The notes under the pieces: model-generated | The model's database searches: none | Seen by the model: the letters and a program-made list of their open reading frames with translations, nothing else | What the model was told of the DNA's origin: nothing | Source of the DNA: CAADGV01 sp040290295 | Lineage (GTDB): Bacteria; Bacteroidota; Ignavibacteria; UBA10030; UBA6906 | Length of the DNA: 64,000 nucleotides | Direction of reading: 5' to 3' | Assembly (NCBI GenBank): GCA_040290295.1 | Contig: PSMW01000001.1 | Coordinates: 155,037 to 219,036 of the forward strand | Position numbers and translations under genes: made by a program | Shown here: in pieces, positions 22,893 to 31,751 of the stretch | Layout of the letters: every line of letters begins with the position of its first letter | Position numbering within the stretch: the first letter of the stretch is position 1

Positions 22893-25403
22893 CTATGGTT
22901 CGTCGCGCCATTGTATGATCTTCTGTTGGTATTGCTGGGCCAAGCGTTCCGCCAGTGCGTGGTTGGCTGCTTCTGCGTTGATGTGAAAGAGCGGCCGTTC
23001 CTTGTCTGGCAGCAGCAGCACACTGGCTTTCTGTCCGTTGTGCTCGAAGTAGATTTTCACGCCGTCCACAAGATCGCGCTCCTTGCCTTCGGAATCCTTC
23101 ATGATATGCCGCATTACCTTGCCTTTCAACTCGAACGAGCAGTTTACGTTCCGCTTGACACTGGCGAGTCGAGGCAGCGAGGCGTCGATTTCGCCAAGAC
23201 GCTTGCCTGTCAAGGCCATCATTTCCAAAATTTTTGCCAGCGAGTACATCGCATCGGTGGCGAAGAAGAAATCGGTGAAGATGAACCCCCCTTTGCTCCC
23301 CCCGACGAATTGCACCTGCTTGCTGGTTGCCGCTTCCATCATCGCCAGATGGCTGTTGCGTGTTTTAATGACTTGCACGCCGCGCGGTGCGCAGATCATG
23401 TCGATTTCGCCGGGGGAGGTGATGGGCACGGCAATCGCCGTTGTGTTGGGATTCGTTTCGAGGAATAATCCCGTCACGACTGTCAGCAAGCGATCGCTGG
23501 GAATGATGTCGCCCTTCTCATCCACCACGAAGATCTTCTCGCCGCCGGCATCGATTAAACATCCGAGGTCGTACTTCAACGAGGTGACGACGTGTGCCAG
23601 TTGCTTGAGCGAGTTTTCGAACTCGACCTGGTCGCGTGTCAGTCGACGTGGATCGAGGTGCGCGTTGGTTGCGATCACCTGGCAATCGAACGAACCGAGA
23701 ATGATCGGGAAGATCGTGGAGGCAACGCCGTTCGAATAGTCGATGACCAAATTGAACTTCCGCTTGTTGATTGCTTCCACGTTGATCGAAGAGAGGAACT
23801 TCTCACGGTACGACTCGGTCGTACGTTCAGGAAATGAAATGTTGCCGACTTTATCCCGCGGTGCTCGTGGAAAGTCCTCTCCGAAAAACAACCGTTCGAT
23901 ATTCTTCGTTTTGCTCGCCGGTAGGTCTTTACCGTTGGCATCGAAAAAAATGATGTCTGTGAGGTTCTTGTCGAATGGCGAACGCCGCACGTGGATACCG
24001 CCTGCCTCCTTGCCGCTACTCAACTCGTGACGAAGCAGGGGAATGGACATGGCACGGAGATCGTAGGTGTTCACGCCGGCGGAAATCAACCCGCAGATAA
24101 GCGCACGGTTCATCATGCGGGAAACATTGTCCGAGTCGCGACAGGTGACGACGGTTTTGCCTTCGCCGATGAACGCGCCGTACGCTGCGCCGAGTTTTGC
24201 TCCAAACTCCGGATTCATCTCGATGTTGGCGAGGCCCGTCACGCGGGCATCGGCGAACAGCTCGCGCAGCCACTTGTCCTCCCACACCAGACTGCGTGTG
24301 AGGATGGCGCCTTCCTCCACCACCTTTTCGGGCCAGAGCTTGATGTTGGAGGAGAGTTGCGCATTGCGCCCAATCCAGCAGGCATCACCAATGAAGACAT
24401 TCTCGGAGATGACCGCCTTCTCGCCAATGGAGCAACGAGAGCAAACGACATCGTTCGAAAGCTCCGCGCTGTGTCCGATGACCACGTCGTTCCACAAGAC
24501 GACATTGCGGAGTGTCGAGCCGGGTCCGATAACGCAGGTATCGCCGATGACACAGTTGGAGAGCGTCACGTTATCGCCGATGGTCACGTTCTTGCCCAAC
24601 AGTACCGTCCCTTCGATGTGCAGCTTGTCGCGTTGGAAGGAACATCCATCGCCGTAGTAAAGATTGCCGTCTCGCCGTCCTTCGATATTGACCTTGACGA
24701 TGCCGTTGAGCGCGTCGAGATGCGCTTCTTGATATTCGTTCAGGTTGCCGATGTCGCGCCAGTAGCCTTCGGCGATGTAGCCGTAGAGCCCCAGTCGATT
24801 GCGCAGCAAGTAGGGGAAGAGGTTCTTACTGAAATCGAACTCTTCACGATACGGGACGAGCTCGAGCACGTCGGGTTCGAGAATGTAAATGCCGGTGTTG
24901 ATCGTATCGCTGAACACTTCACCCCAGGAGGGTTTTTCGAGGAAGCGCGTGATGGTGCCGTCGTCGGCAGTGATGACGACGCCGTAGGCAAGCGGATTTT
25001 TTGCGTGCGTCAGCACGATGGTTGCTTTGGCGTGCTTGTCTTCGTGAAAACGCATCGCTGCGGTCAAGTCAAAATCGGTCAGCACATCGCCGCTGATGAC
25101 GAGGACGCGTTCGTTTAAGCCTTTCGTTGCGTTGCGTACGCTGCCGGCTGTGCCGTAGTCGGCGTCGGCTTTCACGTAGGCCATCTTCACGCCGAAGCGC
25201 GAGCCGTCGCCGAAGGAGTTGGTGATGACGTCAGGGGAGTAGAACAGCGTCGCGATCATTTCTGTGATGCCGTGGGCCTTGAGCAACTCGACGATGTGGT
25301 GCATCATCGGTTTGTTCATCACGGGTGCCATGGGTTTTGGGGTATTGCACGTCAATGGTCGCAGGCGCGTCCCGAACCCGCCAGCCATGATTACCGCTTT
25401 CAT
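22893..25403 (-). CDS. Fused sugar-phosphate nucleotidyltransferase and phosphomannomutase-like protein
   Basis: 836 residues in three parts. Residues 1-235: a nucleotidyltransferase domain (MAGGFGTRLRPLT, NKPMMHHIVELL, YGTAGSVRNA). About 240-380: hexapeptide-repeat left-handed beta-helix (VTIGDNVTLSNCVIGDTCVIG). About 385-836: phosphohexomutase-like region beginning VVTCRDSDNVSRMM with the active serine position, KGGFIFTDFF and a C-terminal domain. Fusions of this layout are annotated as mannose-1-phosphate guanylyltransferase/phosphomannomutase. They would turn mannose-6-P into GDP-mannose for surface glycans. The start ATG at 25403 has a promoter-like sequence 50-80 bases upstream. The mutase metal loop is not obviously canonical, so activity of that half is uncertain. 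Confidence 0.88.
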   Translation of the reverse strand: MKAVIMAGGFGTRLRPLTCNTPKPMAPVMNKPMMHHIVELLKAHGITEMIATLFYSPDVITNSFGDGSRFGVKMAYVKADADYGTAGSVRNATKGLNERVLVISGDVLTDFDLTAAMRFHEDKHAKATIVLTHAKNPLAYGVVITADDGTITRFLEKPSWGEVFSDTINTGIYILEPDVLELVPYREEFDFSKNLFPYLLRNRLGLYGYIAEGYWRDIGNLNEYQEAHLDALNGIVKVNIEGRRDGNLYYGDGCSFQRDKLHIEGTVLLGKNVTIGDNVTLSNCVIGDTCVIGPGSTLRNVVLWNDVVIGHSAELSNDVVCSRCSIGEKAVISENVFIGDACWIGRNAQLSSNIKLWPEKVVEEGAILTRSLVWEDKWLRELFADARVTGLANIEMNPEFGAKLGAAYGAFIGEGKTVVTCRDSDNVSRMMNRALICGLISAGVNTYDLRAMSIPLLRHELSSGKEAGGIHVRRSPFDKNLTDIIFFDANGKDLPASKTKNIERLFFGEDFPRAPRDKVGNISFPERTTESYREKFLSSINVEAINKRKFNLVIDYSNGVASTIFPIILGSFDCQVIATNAHLDPRRLTRDQVEFENSLKQLAHVVTSLKYDLGCLIDAGGEKIFVVDEKGDIIPSDRLLTVVTGLFLETNPNTTAIAVPITSPGEIDMICAPRGVQVIKTRNSHLAMMEAATSKQVQFVGGSKGGFIFTDFFFATDAMYSLAKILEMMALTGKRLGEIDASLPRLASVKRNVNCSFELKGKVMRHIMKDSEGKERDLVDGVKIYFEHNGQKASVLLLPDKERPLFHINAEAANHALAERLAQQYQQKIIQWRDEP

Positions 25404-25453
25404 CGCTCGGTTGTGCTTAGGTGAAAGGTTCCGCCGGTTGAAGTGCCGGCAAA

Positions 25454-25482
25454 AAGATACCAAATTAGCCTATGGAATACAA
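25454..25482 (-). promoter_or_regulatory. Sigma-70-type promoter for the nucleotidyltransferase fusion operon
   Basis: Minus strand TTGTAT at 25482-25477, a 17-base spacer, TATCTT at 25459-25454, in the 87-bp gap after the upstream PLP enzyme gene. RNA would start near 25447, 44 bases before the ATG. Confidence 0.5.
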
Positions 25483-25490
25483 CGCAGTGC

Positions 25491-26639
25491 TCATGCCGCG
25501 TTCAACGCCTGCTCCAAGTCGGCAATGATGTCGTCTGCGTCTTCGATGCCGACACTGATGCGTACCAATCCGTCCGTGATGCCGATGCGCGCTCGCTGTT
25601 CCGGCGGTATCGCCGCATGCGTCATGGTCGCCGGATGCGTAATGATGGTCTCAACCCCGCCCAGACTTTCGGCAAGTGCGCAGAGGCGGACGTGTTTGAG
25701 GAACCGTGCCGCGGCATCGAGACTTCCGACTTCGAAGGAGATCATCCCGCCGAAGCCGCGCATCTGTTTCTTGGCGAGTGCGTGTTGGGGATGCTCGGGC
25801 AAACCCGGATAGTACACTTTCTGAATCTTCGACTGTGTGGTGAGCCATTGGGCAATGCGCATCGCGTTCTCGCAGTGCTGTTTCATGCGCACGGCGAGCG
25901 TCTTGGTGCCGCGCAAGCACAGCCACGCATCGAACGGACCAAGAATACCGCCGACCGCCTTCTGCAGAAAGCGGAGCTTTTCTGCATACTCATCACTGTT
26001 GGTCACGACCAACCCACCGAGCATGTCGCTGTGTCCGTTCAGGTATTTCGTCAGGCTGTGCACAACGATGTCGAAACCGTAGGCGAGCGGCTGTTGAAGG
26101 TACGGGGTTGCGAACGTGTTGTCTGCGACGGCGATAAGATTGAATTGTTTGGCGATCGCAGCCGAGCATGATAGATCGGTGATCTCCATGGTCGGGTTGG
26201 TCGGCGTCTCGATGAAGAGCATGCGGGTGTTCGGACGAACGACGCGTTCAATTTCTTGCAAGCGTGTCGTATCCACAAAATCGAATTGCAGTCCGTACTC
26301 CTCCCATACCATCTTTGCGATGCGATAGGTGCCGCCATACACATTGCGGCTGAGGATGACGTGATCGCCGGGCGCCAGAAGGTGCATGATGGCATCGATG
26401 GCTGCGGTGCCGGAGCCAAACGCCATGCCGTGTTTCCCGTTCTCCAATGCGGCAATGTTCTGTTCCAACGCCGTGCGTGTGGGATTGGAGACGCGAGAAT
26501 ACTCGTAGCCTTTGTGCTTACCGAGTTCCTCTTGGACGTAGGTTGACGTCAGAAACACCGGCGTCATGATAGCGCCGGTAACAGGCTCAGCAGGCTGGCC
26601 TGCATGGATCGCTTTGGTGGAGAATCCTGGTCGGTTCAT
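25491..26639 (-). CDS. Cystathionine gamma-lyase/gamma-synthase family PLP enzyme
   Basis: A 382-residue Cys/Met-metabolism PLP protein: STKAIHAGQ, YEYSRVSNPTR, FGSGTAAIDA, FIETPTNPTMEI, ADNTFATPYLQQP, and the PLP lysine in SLTKYLNGHSD, ending SVGIEDADDIIADLEQAL. Sequence alone does not fix lyase versus synthase. Because a cystathionine beta-synthase lies immediately upstream (46 bp gap), the lyase reaction in reverse transsulfuration (homocysteine to cysteine) is the better guess. ATG at 26639 is preferred over a TTG three codons earlier. Confidence 0.9.
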   Translation of the reverse strand: MNRPGFSTKAIHAGQPAEPVTGAIMTPVFLTSTYVQEELGKHKGYEYSRVSNPTRTALEQNIAALENGKHGMAFGSGTAAIDAIMHLLAPGDHVILSRNVYGGTYRIAKMVWEEYGLQFDFVDTTRLQEIERVVRPNTRMLFIETPTNPTMEITDLSCSAAIAKQFNLIAVADNTFATPYLQQPLAYGFDIVVHSLTKYLNGHSDMLGGLVVTNSDEYAEKLRFLQKAVGGILGPFDAWLCLRGTKTLAVRMKQHCENAMRIAQWLTTQSKIQKVYYPGLPEHPQHALAKKQMRGFGGMISFEVGSLDAAARFLKHVRLCALAESLGGVETIITHPATMTHAAIPPEQRARIGITDGLVRISVGIEDADDIIADLEQALNAA

Positions 26640-26684
26640 GCTCTTCAATGCACGTGCTATGTAAAGATTGTGTGGAGGAGAAAT

Positions 26685-28073
26685 TTACTTTCTCCAAAAC
26701 TCGATCACGTCGTAGCGCGTCAGAATGCCGATAATTTTCTGCTGGTCTTCGATGAGGACGGCCGAGTTCTTCTTGGACGTCATCAACTTGAGGAAATCAT
26801 CAACTAACGAGTCGATATTGACGACGGGGAACGGCGCATCCATCACCGAGCTGACGGGCGAGTCCATGAGGGCCGGTCGTTCGAGCACAAGCGCCATGAC
26901 GTCGGAATCGTGCACCGCCCCGACGGAGCGCCCTCGATCGAGCACCGGAATTTGGGAGATGTCTTTTTCTTTGAAAGTCTCCAGTGCCTTCCGCACCGAT
27001 GTGGTGGGATCGACAGCAACGATTTCGCCCACACGTTTTTTCGACTCGAGAATATATCGCGCTGTGATCTTTTCCGGAACGAGAAAGCCGTGCTCTTGCA
27101 TCCAATCGTCGTTGTAGATCTTGCTCAAGTAGCGTTCGCCGGAGTCCGGCAACAGCACTACCACCACGTCGTCTTCCCTGAATCGATGAGCAATCTTCAT
27201 CAAGCCGGCAACGGCGGTGCCCGCCGATCCGCCCACCATCATACCCTCCTCACGCGTGAGTCTGCGCGCCATGAGGAACGATTCGCGATCGTCTGCTTCA
27301 ACCACTTCATCGATATACTCGAAGTGTAACGTACCCGGCACGTAGTCCTGGCCGATGCCTTCCACTTTGTACGTCTTGAGAACAGGAGAAATTTTCTTTG
27401 TGTAAAAATACTCACGCAGCACACTTCCTTTTGGGTCGACGCCGATGACTTTGATGTTGGGATTTTTTTCTTTGAGGTATTTTCCTGTTCCGCTGATGGT
27501 GCCGCCGGTGCCAATGCCGCAGACGAAGTAGTCGATCTGCCCGCCGGTTTGTTCCCACAGTTCCGGTCCGGTTGTGAGATAGTGTGCTTCGGGGTTCCGC
27601 GGGTTGTAGTACTGATTCGCAAGAATGGCGTTGGGCGTTTCGTGCACGACGCGCTTTGCGACTTCGGTGTAACTTTCCGGCGACTCATGCGGGACTGCCG
27701 TCGGTGTGACGATCACTTCTGCGCCGAATGCCCGCAGCAGTCGAATCTTTTCCATACTCATCTTGTCGGGCAGCGTGAAGACTGTCTTGTACCCTTTGAC
27801 TGCCGCGACCAGCGCCAAGCCCATTCCGGTGTTACCAGAGGTGGATTCTACGATGGTGCCACCGGGCTTGAGCCGACCGTCGCGTTCAGCATCTTCGACG
27901 ATCGAGACACCAATGCGATCCTTGACCGAACCGCCGGGATTGAAATACTCCACTTTGGCGAGGATCAAGCCTTTGACATCTTTCGTTATGCGATTGAGTT
28001 TGACCAACGGTGTGTTGCCGATGGTTTGAAGAATAGTATCGTAATATCGTACCTTGCTGAGCTCCTTCGCCAT
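26685..28073 (-). CDS. cbs: Cystathionine beta-synthase with C-terminal CBS pair
   Basis: 462 residues. Residues 1-320 form the PLP fold (ILQTIGNTPLVKLNRI, PLP lysine in NPGGSVKDRIG, STSGNTGMGLAL, GTGGTISGTGKYLKEK). Residues about 340-462 hold two CBS domains (ISQIPVLDRGRSVGAV and the SAVLIEDQQKIIGIL copy). This length and domain set match eukaryote-like cystathionine beta-synthases rather than plain cysteine synthases. It condenses serine or O-acetylserine with homocysteine. No heme-binding N-terminal extension is present. It is co-directional with the gamma-lyase-like gene. Confidence 0.9.
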   Translation of the reverse strand: MAKELSKVRYYDTILQTIGNTPLVKLNRITKDVKGLILAKVEYFNPGGSVKDRIGVSIVEDAERDGRLKPGGTIVESTSGNTGMGLALVAAVKGYKTVFTLPDKMSMEKIRLLRAFGAEVIVTPTAVPHESPESYTEVAKRVVHETPNAILANQYYNPRNPEAHYLTTGPELWEQTGGQIDYFVCGIGTGGTISGTGKYLKEKNPNIKVIGVDPKGSVLREYFYTKKISPVLKTYKVEGIGQDYVPGTLHFEYIDEVVEADDRESFLMARRLTREEGMMVGGSAGTAVAGLMKIAHRFREDDVVVVLLPDSGERYLSKIYNDDWMQEHGFLVPEKITARYILESKKRVGEIVAVDPTTSVRKALETFKEKDISQIPVLDRGRSVGAVHDSDVMALVLERPALMDSPVSSVMDAPFPVVNIDSLVDDFLKLMTSKKNSAVLIEDQQKIIGILTRYDVIEFWRK

Positions 28074-28139
28074 GCGCGACTCTATCCTTTTCGTTCTTTC
28101 TTTTCGTCTTTTTGCTTCTTGGCAACTCGTTGAACAATG

Positions 28140-28895
28140 CTACTCTCGTTTTCTGTTGATGGTGCTGGCGGCGAATCCGGCGCCGAAGCCGTTATCGATG
28201 TTGACCACCATAACACCCGCGGCGCAGGAGTTGAGCATTGTCAGCAGCGGTGCAACTCCATGAAAGTTCGCTCCATAGCCGATAGAAGTCGGGACGGCGA
28301 TCACGGGAACATCCACCAACCCGCCGACCACGCTGGGCAGCGCACCATCCATTCCTGCCACAACGATCACGACCGATGCCGAGCGCAACTTCCTGCTCTG
28401 CAACAAAATACGATGGATGCCGGCAACGCCCACGTCCGTCAGGCGGTCCACCTCGTTGCCCATGATGCGCGCGGTTTCGAGCGCCTCCTCGGCCACGGGC
28501 AGGTCGGATGTACCGGCGGTGATCACCAGAATCGTTCCTCGCCCCCTTGGCTTGACGAGATGTTCATTTGCCGTGATGGTGCGTGCGGTTGAATTGAAAC
28601 GAGCGCCCTTTATTCGCTTTTTCACAGCAGCAAAGTGTTTTGCACTTGCACGCGTGGCAAGGAGAACGCTGCCTCGTCGTACGATGCGCTCGGCAATCTC
28701 CACCACCTGCGGCCCGGTTTTCCCCTCACACAAAATCACCTCCGGAAAACCTTGGCGCACTTCCCGGTGGTGATCCACTGTCGCGAACCCGAGCGATTCC
28801 ATCATCGAGGTGGAAAGCGTCCGGAGGAGTTCGCCTTCAGAAACCCGTCCTTGTTTGTAACGCCGTAGGAGGTTCTTGATGTCCGCGTTCATCAT
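28140..28895 (-). CDS. larB: LarB, nickel-pincer cofactor biosynthesis (pyridinium carboxylase/hydrolase)
   Basis: About 251 residues with the PurE-like core of LarB: VILCEGKTGPQVVEIAE, the TAGTSDLPVAEEALETA glycine region, DVGVAGIHR, VVAGMDGALPSVVGGL, VPTSIGYGA and VNIDNGFGAG. LarB carboxylates and hydrolyses nicotinate adenine dinucleotide as the first step to the nickel-pincer cofactor of LarA racemases. LarC, LarE and LarA are not visible nearby, so the rest of the pathway is elsewhere or the gene serves another purpose. Two adjacent ATGs (28895 and 28892) could serve as start; a GTG further up is less likely. A promoter-like site lies about 150 bases upstream. Confidence 0.92.
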   Translation of the reverse strand: MMNADIKNLLRRYKQGRVSEGELLRTLSTSMMESLGFATVDHHREVRQGFPEVILCEGKTGPQVVEIAERIVRRGSVLLATRASAKHFAAVKKRIKGARFNSTARTITANEHLVKPRGRGTILVITAGTSDLPVAEEALETARIMGNEVDRLTDVGVAGIHRILLQSRKLRSASVVIVVAGMDGALPSVVGGLVDVPVIAVPTSIGYGANFHGVAPLLTMLNSCAAGVMVVNIDNGFGAGFAASTINRKRE

Positions 28896-29050
28896 GAGAC
28901 GCACTCACACAGGCTTGCTGGGAGAGGGGAGTTGCACATGTATCGGGCGGTGATGGTCTCGCATTACATCGTCCAACACCTGCTCGAATTGTTCTCTGCA
29001 ACCACGCGCGATCGGCCTCGAACGCGGAGGCCAGAGAATTTTGCAGGCAC

Positions 29051-29079
29051 AATATAGCCGTTTGATCCGCGGGAATCAA
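29051..29079 (-). promoter_or_regulatory. Sigma-70-type promoter for larB
   Basis: Minus strand TTGATT (29079-29074), a 17-base spacer, TATATT (29056-29051). Confidence 0.55.
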
Positions 29080-29087
29080 GAAAGCCG

Positions 29088-29116
29088 TTGATTCTCCTAA
29101 AGAATTTCGTTATCGT
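29088..29116 (+). promoter_or_regulatory. Sigma-70-type promoter for plsY
   Basis: TTGATT (29088-29093), a 17-base spacer, TATCGT (29111-29116). Its -35 box lies 8 bp from the -35 box of the divergent larB promoter. RNA would begin near 29123, 17 bases before the ATG. Confidence 0.45.
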
Positions 29117-29139
29117 TTTTTCGACACACACTCGCGCAC

Positions 29140-29803
29140 ATGATGAACATGGTGTCCTTGCTTCTTTTTGCTGCGTTCGGCTATCTCGTCGGTTCGATTC
29201 CCACAGCGTATCTCTTAGTGAAGTGGAGAGCGAATCTCGATATTCGCCGAGTCGGCAGCGGGAACGTCGGAACGCTGAATAGTTTCGAGGCGACAGGCTC
29301 GAAGCGTATCGGCGCCGCGGTTCTGATCGTGGACCTCATGAAGGGCTTGGCTGCTGCAGGTGCCGGATGGCGGTTCGGTGGTGCCTACGAAGTGGGCGCG
29401 GTCGCTGCTCTTGCCGCGGTGTTCGGACACAATTTCCCTATCTGGCTGAGCTTCAAAGGAGGTCGCGGCTTGGCGACTGCAGCTGGCGCCATGCTCGTGC
29501 TCGGTTGGGTCGTTCTTCCCGTGTGGATGGTTTCGTGGTTTGTCNNNNNNNNNNNNNNNNNNNNNNNNNNNNNNNNNNNNNNNNNNNNNNNNNNNNNNNN
29601 NNNNNNNNNNNNNNNNNNNNNNNNNNNNNNNNNNNNNNNNNNNNNNNNNNNNNNCTCTCGGATCGGACCTGCTGCAGCAATGGATCCCGACGGAAACGTC
29701 TGTGGGGACGTTTCGTTTGTTTATCGCGCTGTTGGCGCTCTTGATTCTCGTGCGGCTCGTCGATCCGGTTCGCGAATATATCACGCAACGAGGGAGCGTG
29801 TGA
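29140..29803 (+). CDS. plsY: Glycerol-3-phosphate acyltransferase PlsY (interrupted by an assembly gap)
   Basis: The N-terminal part shows a first helix with GSIPTAYLLVKW, the motif RRVGSGNVGTLN, and FGHNFPIWLSFKGGRGLATAAGAML, the PlsY signatures for acyl-phosphate and G3P binding. After the gap the last helix (LFIALLALLILVRL) and tail end at 29803. It acylates glycerol-3-phosphate from acyl-phosphate at the membrane, the first step of phospholipid synthesis. About 37 residues are hidden; the frame difference across the N run reflects an estimated gap size. HtrA follows after 40 bp. Confidence 0.93.
29545..29654. other. Assembly gap (110 N) inside plsY
   Basis: A run of N of estimated length; both flanks belong to plsY. 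Confidence 0.99.
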
Positions 29804-29843
29804 GAAGGTACGGGCATGCTTGGATGATGGAAGGAGTATGGAT

Positions 29844-31034
29844 ATGACAAAAAAAGGAATGATGGTCGTGCTCATCGTGCCGTTGCTTCTGGGTGGGTCC
29901 ATCGGCTACACGGTTGGACGCTTCGGCGGCGAGCAAGCGTCGATGCCGCGCTACCCCGACGCGCCGTTCGAGGAAGCGAACCCGGTTGCGTACCAACAGC
30001 GCGATTCGGTCACGGCGGGAGTGTCGGCATCGCGGCGCAATGCCATTACCCAGACGGTTGTGGCATGCAGTCCGGCGGTGGTCGGGATCAACGTGCTGGA
30101 AGTCCGACAATATCGCTACCGCAGTCCGTGGGGAGATGATCCGTTCTTTCGCCATTTCTTTCCCGATCAAGTGTACACACAGCAAGTGCGTGAGCTTGGT
30201 TCGGGTTTCATCATCTCGCCGGACGGCTACGTGATTACGAACGATCATGTTGCGGGCAACGCAACCGAGATCACCATTACCATGACGAACGGTGAGAAGT
30301 ATAGGGCAGAATTGGTCGGCACCGATCGGACGACGGATATCGCTCTTCTCAAGATCGACGGCAAGAATCTTCCGTACTTGAAGCTTGGCAATTCCGACGA
30401 TGTCATTATCGGTGAGTGGGTGATTGCTTTCGGCAACCCCTTCGGTCTCTTCGATAGGAACAATAAGCCAACGGTAACCGTCGGCGTCGTCAGTACGACG
30501 AACATCAGCCTGCAGTCCCAAGAAGGTCGCTCCTATCGCGGTATGATACAAACAGACGCCGCAATCAACTCGGGAAATAGTGGTGGACCGCTCGTCAACA
30601 GTCTGGGTGAGGTCATCGGGGTCAACTCGGTCATCTTCACACCCAACCAAGGCAACATCGGTCTTGGGTTCGCTATCCCCATCAATCGCGTCAAGGCGGT
30701 CGTTACGGAATTGAAACGCAGCGGCAAAGTGGAGCGTGAGTTTTATACCGGGCTCGAGGTGCAAGACGTGGACGCACGCGTTGCACGCTATTTCGGTTTG
30801 GAATCGGTAGAAGGTGCCATCGTCAGCAACGTGTATCGCCGCAGTCCCGCAGAACGGGCGGGCTTCCGTCCCGGTGATATCATTCTCGAAGCGAACGGCG
30901 AAAAGGTGACCGACGAATCGGCGTTGTACAGCATTCTCGAAGAACTTCGCGTCGGCGATGTTGTGCGCTTCAAAGTGCTGCGCGACCGGCGCATCATCGA
31001 ACTAAGCATGAAACTGGAAAAACGTCCGACGTAA
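29844..31034 (+). CDS. HtrA/DegP-type trypsin-like protease with one PDZ domain
   Basis: 396 residues. One N-terminal hydrophobic helix (MMVVLIVPLLLGGSIGY) anchors or exports it. The protease domain has the triad His135 (ITNDHVAGNA), Asp165 (TTDIALLKI) and Ser246 (NSGNSGGPL). A single PDZ follows at about 300-390 (VYRRSPAERAGFRPGDIILEANG). It should act in the periplasm in protein quality control. AAGGAG at 29831-29836 is seven bases from the ATG at 29844 and only one from the ATG at 29838, which decides for 29844. Confidence 0.93.
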   Translation: MTKKGMMVVLIVPLLLGGSIGYTVGRFGGEQASMPRYPDAPFEEANPVAYQQRDSVTAGVSASRRNAITQTVVACSPAVVGINVLEVRQYRYRSPWGDDPFFRHFFPDQVYTQQVRELGSGFIISPDGYVITNDHVAGNATEITITMTNGEKYRAELVGTDRTTDIALLKIDGKNLPYLKLGNSDDVIIGEWVIAFGNPFGLFDRNNKPTVTVGVVSTTNISLQSQEGRSYRGMIQTDAAINSGNSGGPLVNSLGEVIGVNSVIFTPNQGNIGLGFAIPINRVKAVVTELKRSGKVEREFYTGLEVQDVDARVARYFGLESVEGAIVSNVYRRSPAERAGFRPGDIILEANGEKVTDESALYSILEELRVGDVVRFKVLRDRRIIELSMKLEKRPT

Positions 31035-31054
31035 CTTCATCGCCCATCATATCT

Positions 31055-31600
31055 ATGAAAGCACTCGGCTTCCTCGTTGCCTGCTTGATATTCGCGGCAA
31101 CATCCCACGCGCAATCCTTTATCAGCCTCCAAGCCGAAATCGCAGAGCCGACCGAAGAATTTCGTCAAACTGCAGGCACGGGTTTCGGCGCCAAAGGTTC
31201 GTACCTGCATTTTCTTACCACACGTTTTGCGCTCGGAGGGTCGTTGGGTTATGTCCGTTGGAATTCGCGCACGAACGTTCCGCCGAACAATGAATATAGA
31301 GTGATCGCCGTGCCTATTGCGCTCAACGCAGATTTCCTTCTCTCGAAGAGCGTTGTGGCACCTTACATCGGTTTCTCGGTCGGTATGAACTATTTGCGCA
31401 TCCGTGGCATCGCTCCGAATGCAAACACGTACGAGGACAAGAACGAAGCGCATTTTGCTTACTCTCCCCACATCGGCGTCGGCATTCACATCGCTGGTCC
31501 GTTCGGCATTCTGTTGGTCGGTTCGTATAACGTTATCCACACCGAGCGGGTGCGTACGAAATACTTTGCGCTGAGCGTCGGCGGCGCCGCCGGGCTTTAA
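31055..31600 (+). CDS. Probable outer-membrane beta-barrel protein
   Basis: 181 residues with a signal peptide (ending ATSHAQ), then alternating hydrophobic/polar strands such as GFGAKGSYLHFLTTRFALGG, and VIAVPIALNADFLL. Length and pattern fit a small eight-stranded OmpA/OmpW-like barrel. No named family recognised. It lies 20 bp after HtrA, a typical quality-control neighbour for barrels. Confidence 0.65.
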   Translation: MKALGFLVACLIFAATSHAQSFISLQAEIAEPTEEFRQTAGTGFGAKGSYLHFLTTRFALGGSLGYVRWNSRTNVPPNNEYRVIAVPIALNADFLLSKSVVAPYIGFSVGMNYLRIRGIAPNANTYEDKNEAHFAYSPHIGVGIHIAGPFGILLVGSYNVIHTERVRTKYFALSVGGAAGL

Positions 31601-31751
31601 GTCGTTACGATCTGCTGCGATAGCAGATAGGACTGTAAGGCGCGCCGACCCTTCAGGTTCCATTTCAGCGAGGATTTTCGTACATTGACGTGCGGATTTT
31701 TTTTCGTCCCGCTTGTGCTCTCCCCACCACTCGTTTCCTTGAGAGAAAAGT
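31601..31751. other. Intergenic region before purB
   Basis: A small hairpin, ATCTGCT/AGCAGAT (31610-31628), lies just after the barrel gene. A weak promoter-like TTCCAT-17-TACATT (31658-31686) follows. Nothing stronger was seen. Confidence 0.3.

Larger units (their letters stand above)
28896..29139. other. Divergent regulatory region between larB and plsY
   Basis: 244 bp without a credible gene. It holds back-to-back promoter-like elements near 29051-29116, and a larB leader of about 150 nt (29044 to 28896) in which I see no known riboswitch signature. Confidence 0.5.

Noticed and set aside
23991..25118. Long antisense open frame opposite the nucleotidyltransferase fusion
   Set aside because: It is a codon-bias shadow of a well-supported gene on the other strand.
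28837..29079. 80-codon minus-strand frame overlapping the larB start
   Set aside because: It overlaps larB and its leader, has no ribosome site and its composition is not protein-like.
29140..29803. Frameshift in plsY
   Set aside because: As above, the frame change lies across a run of N of estimated size.
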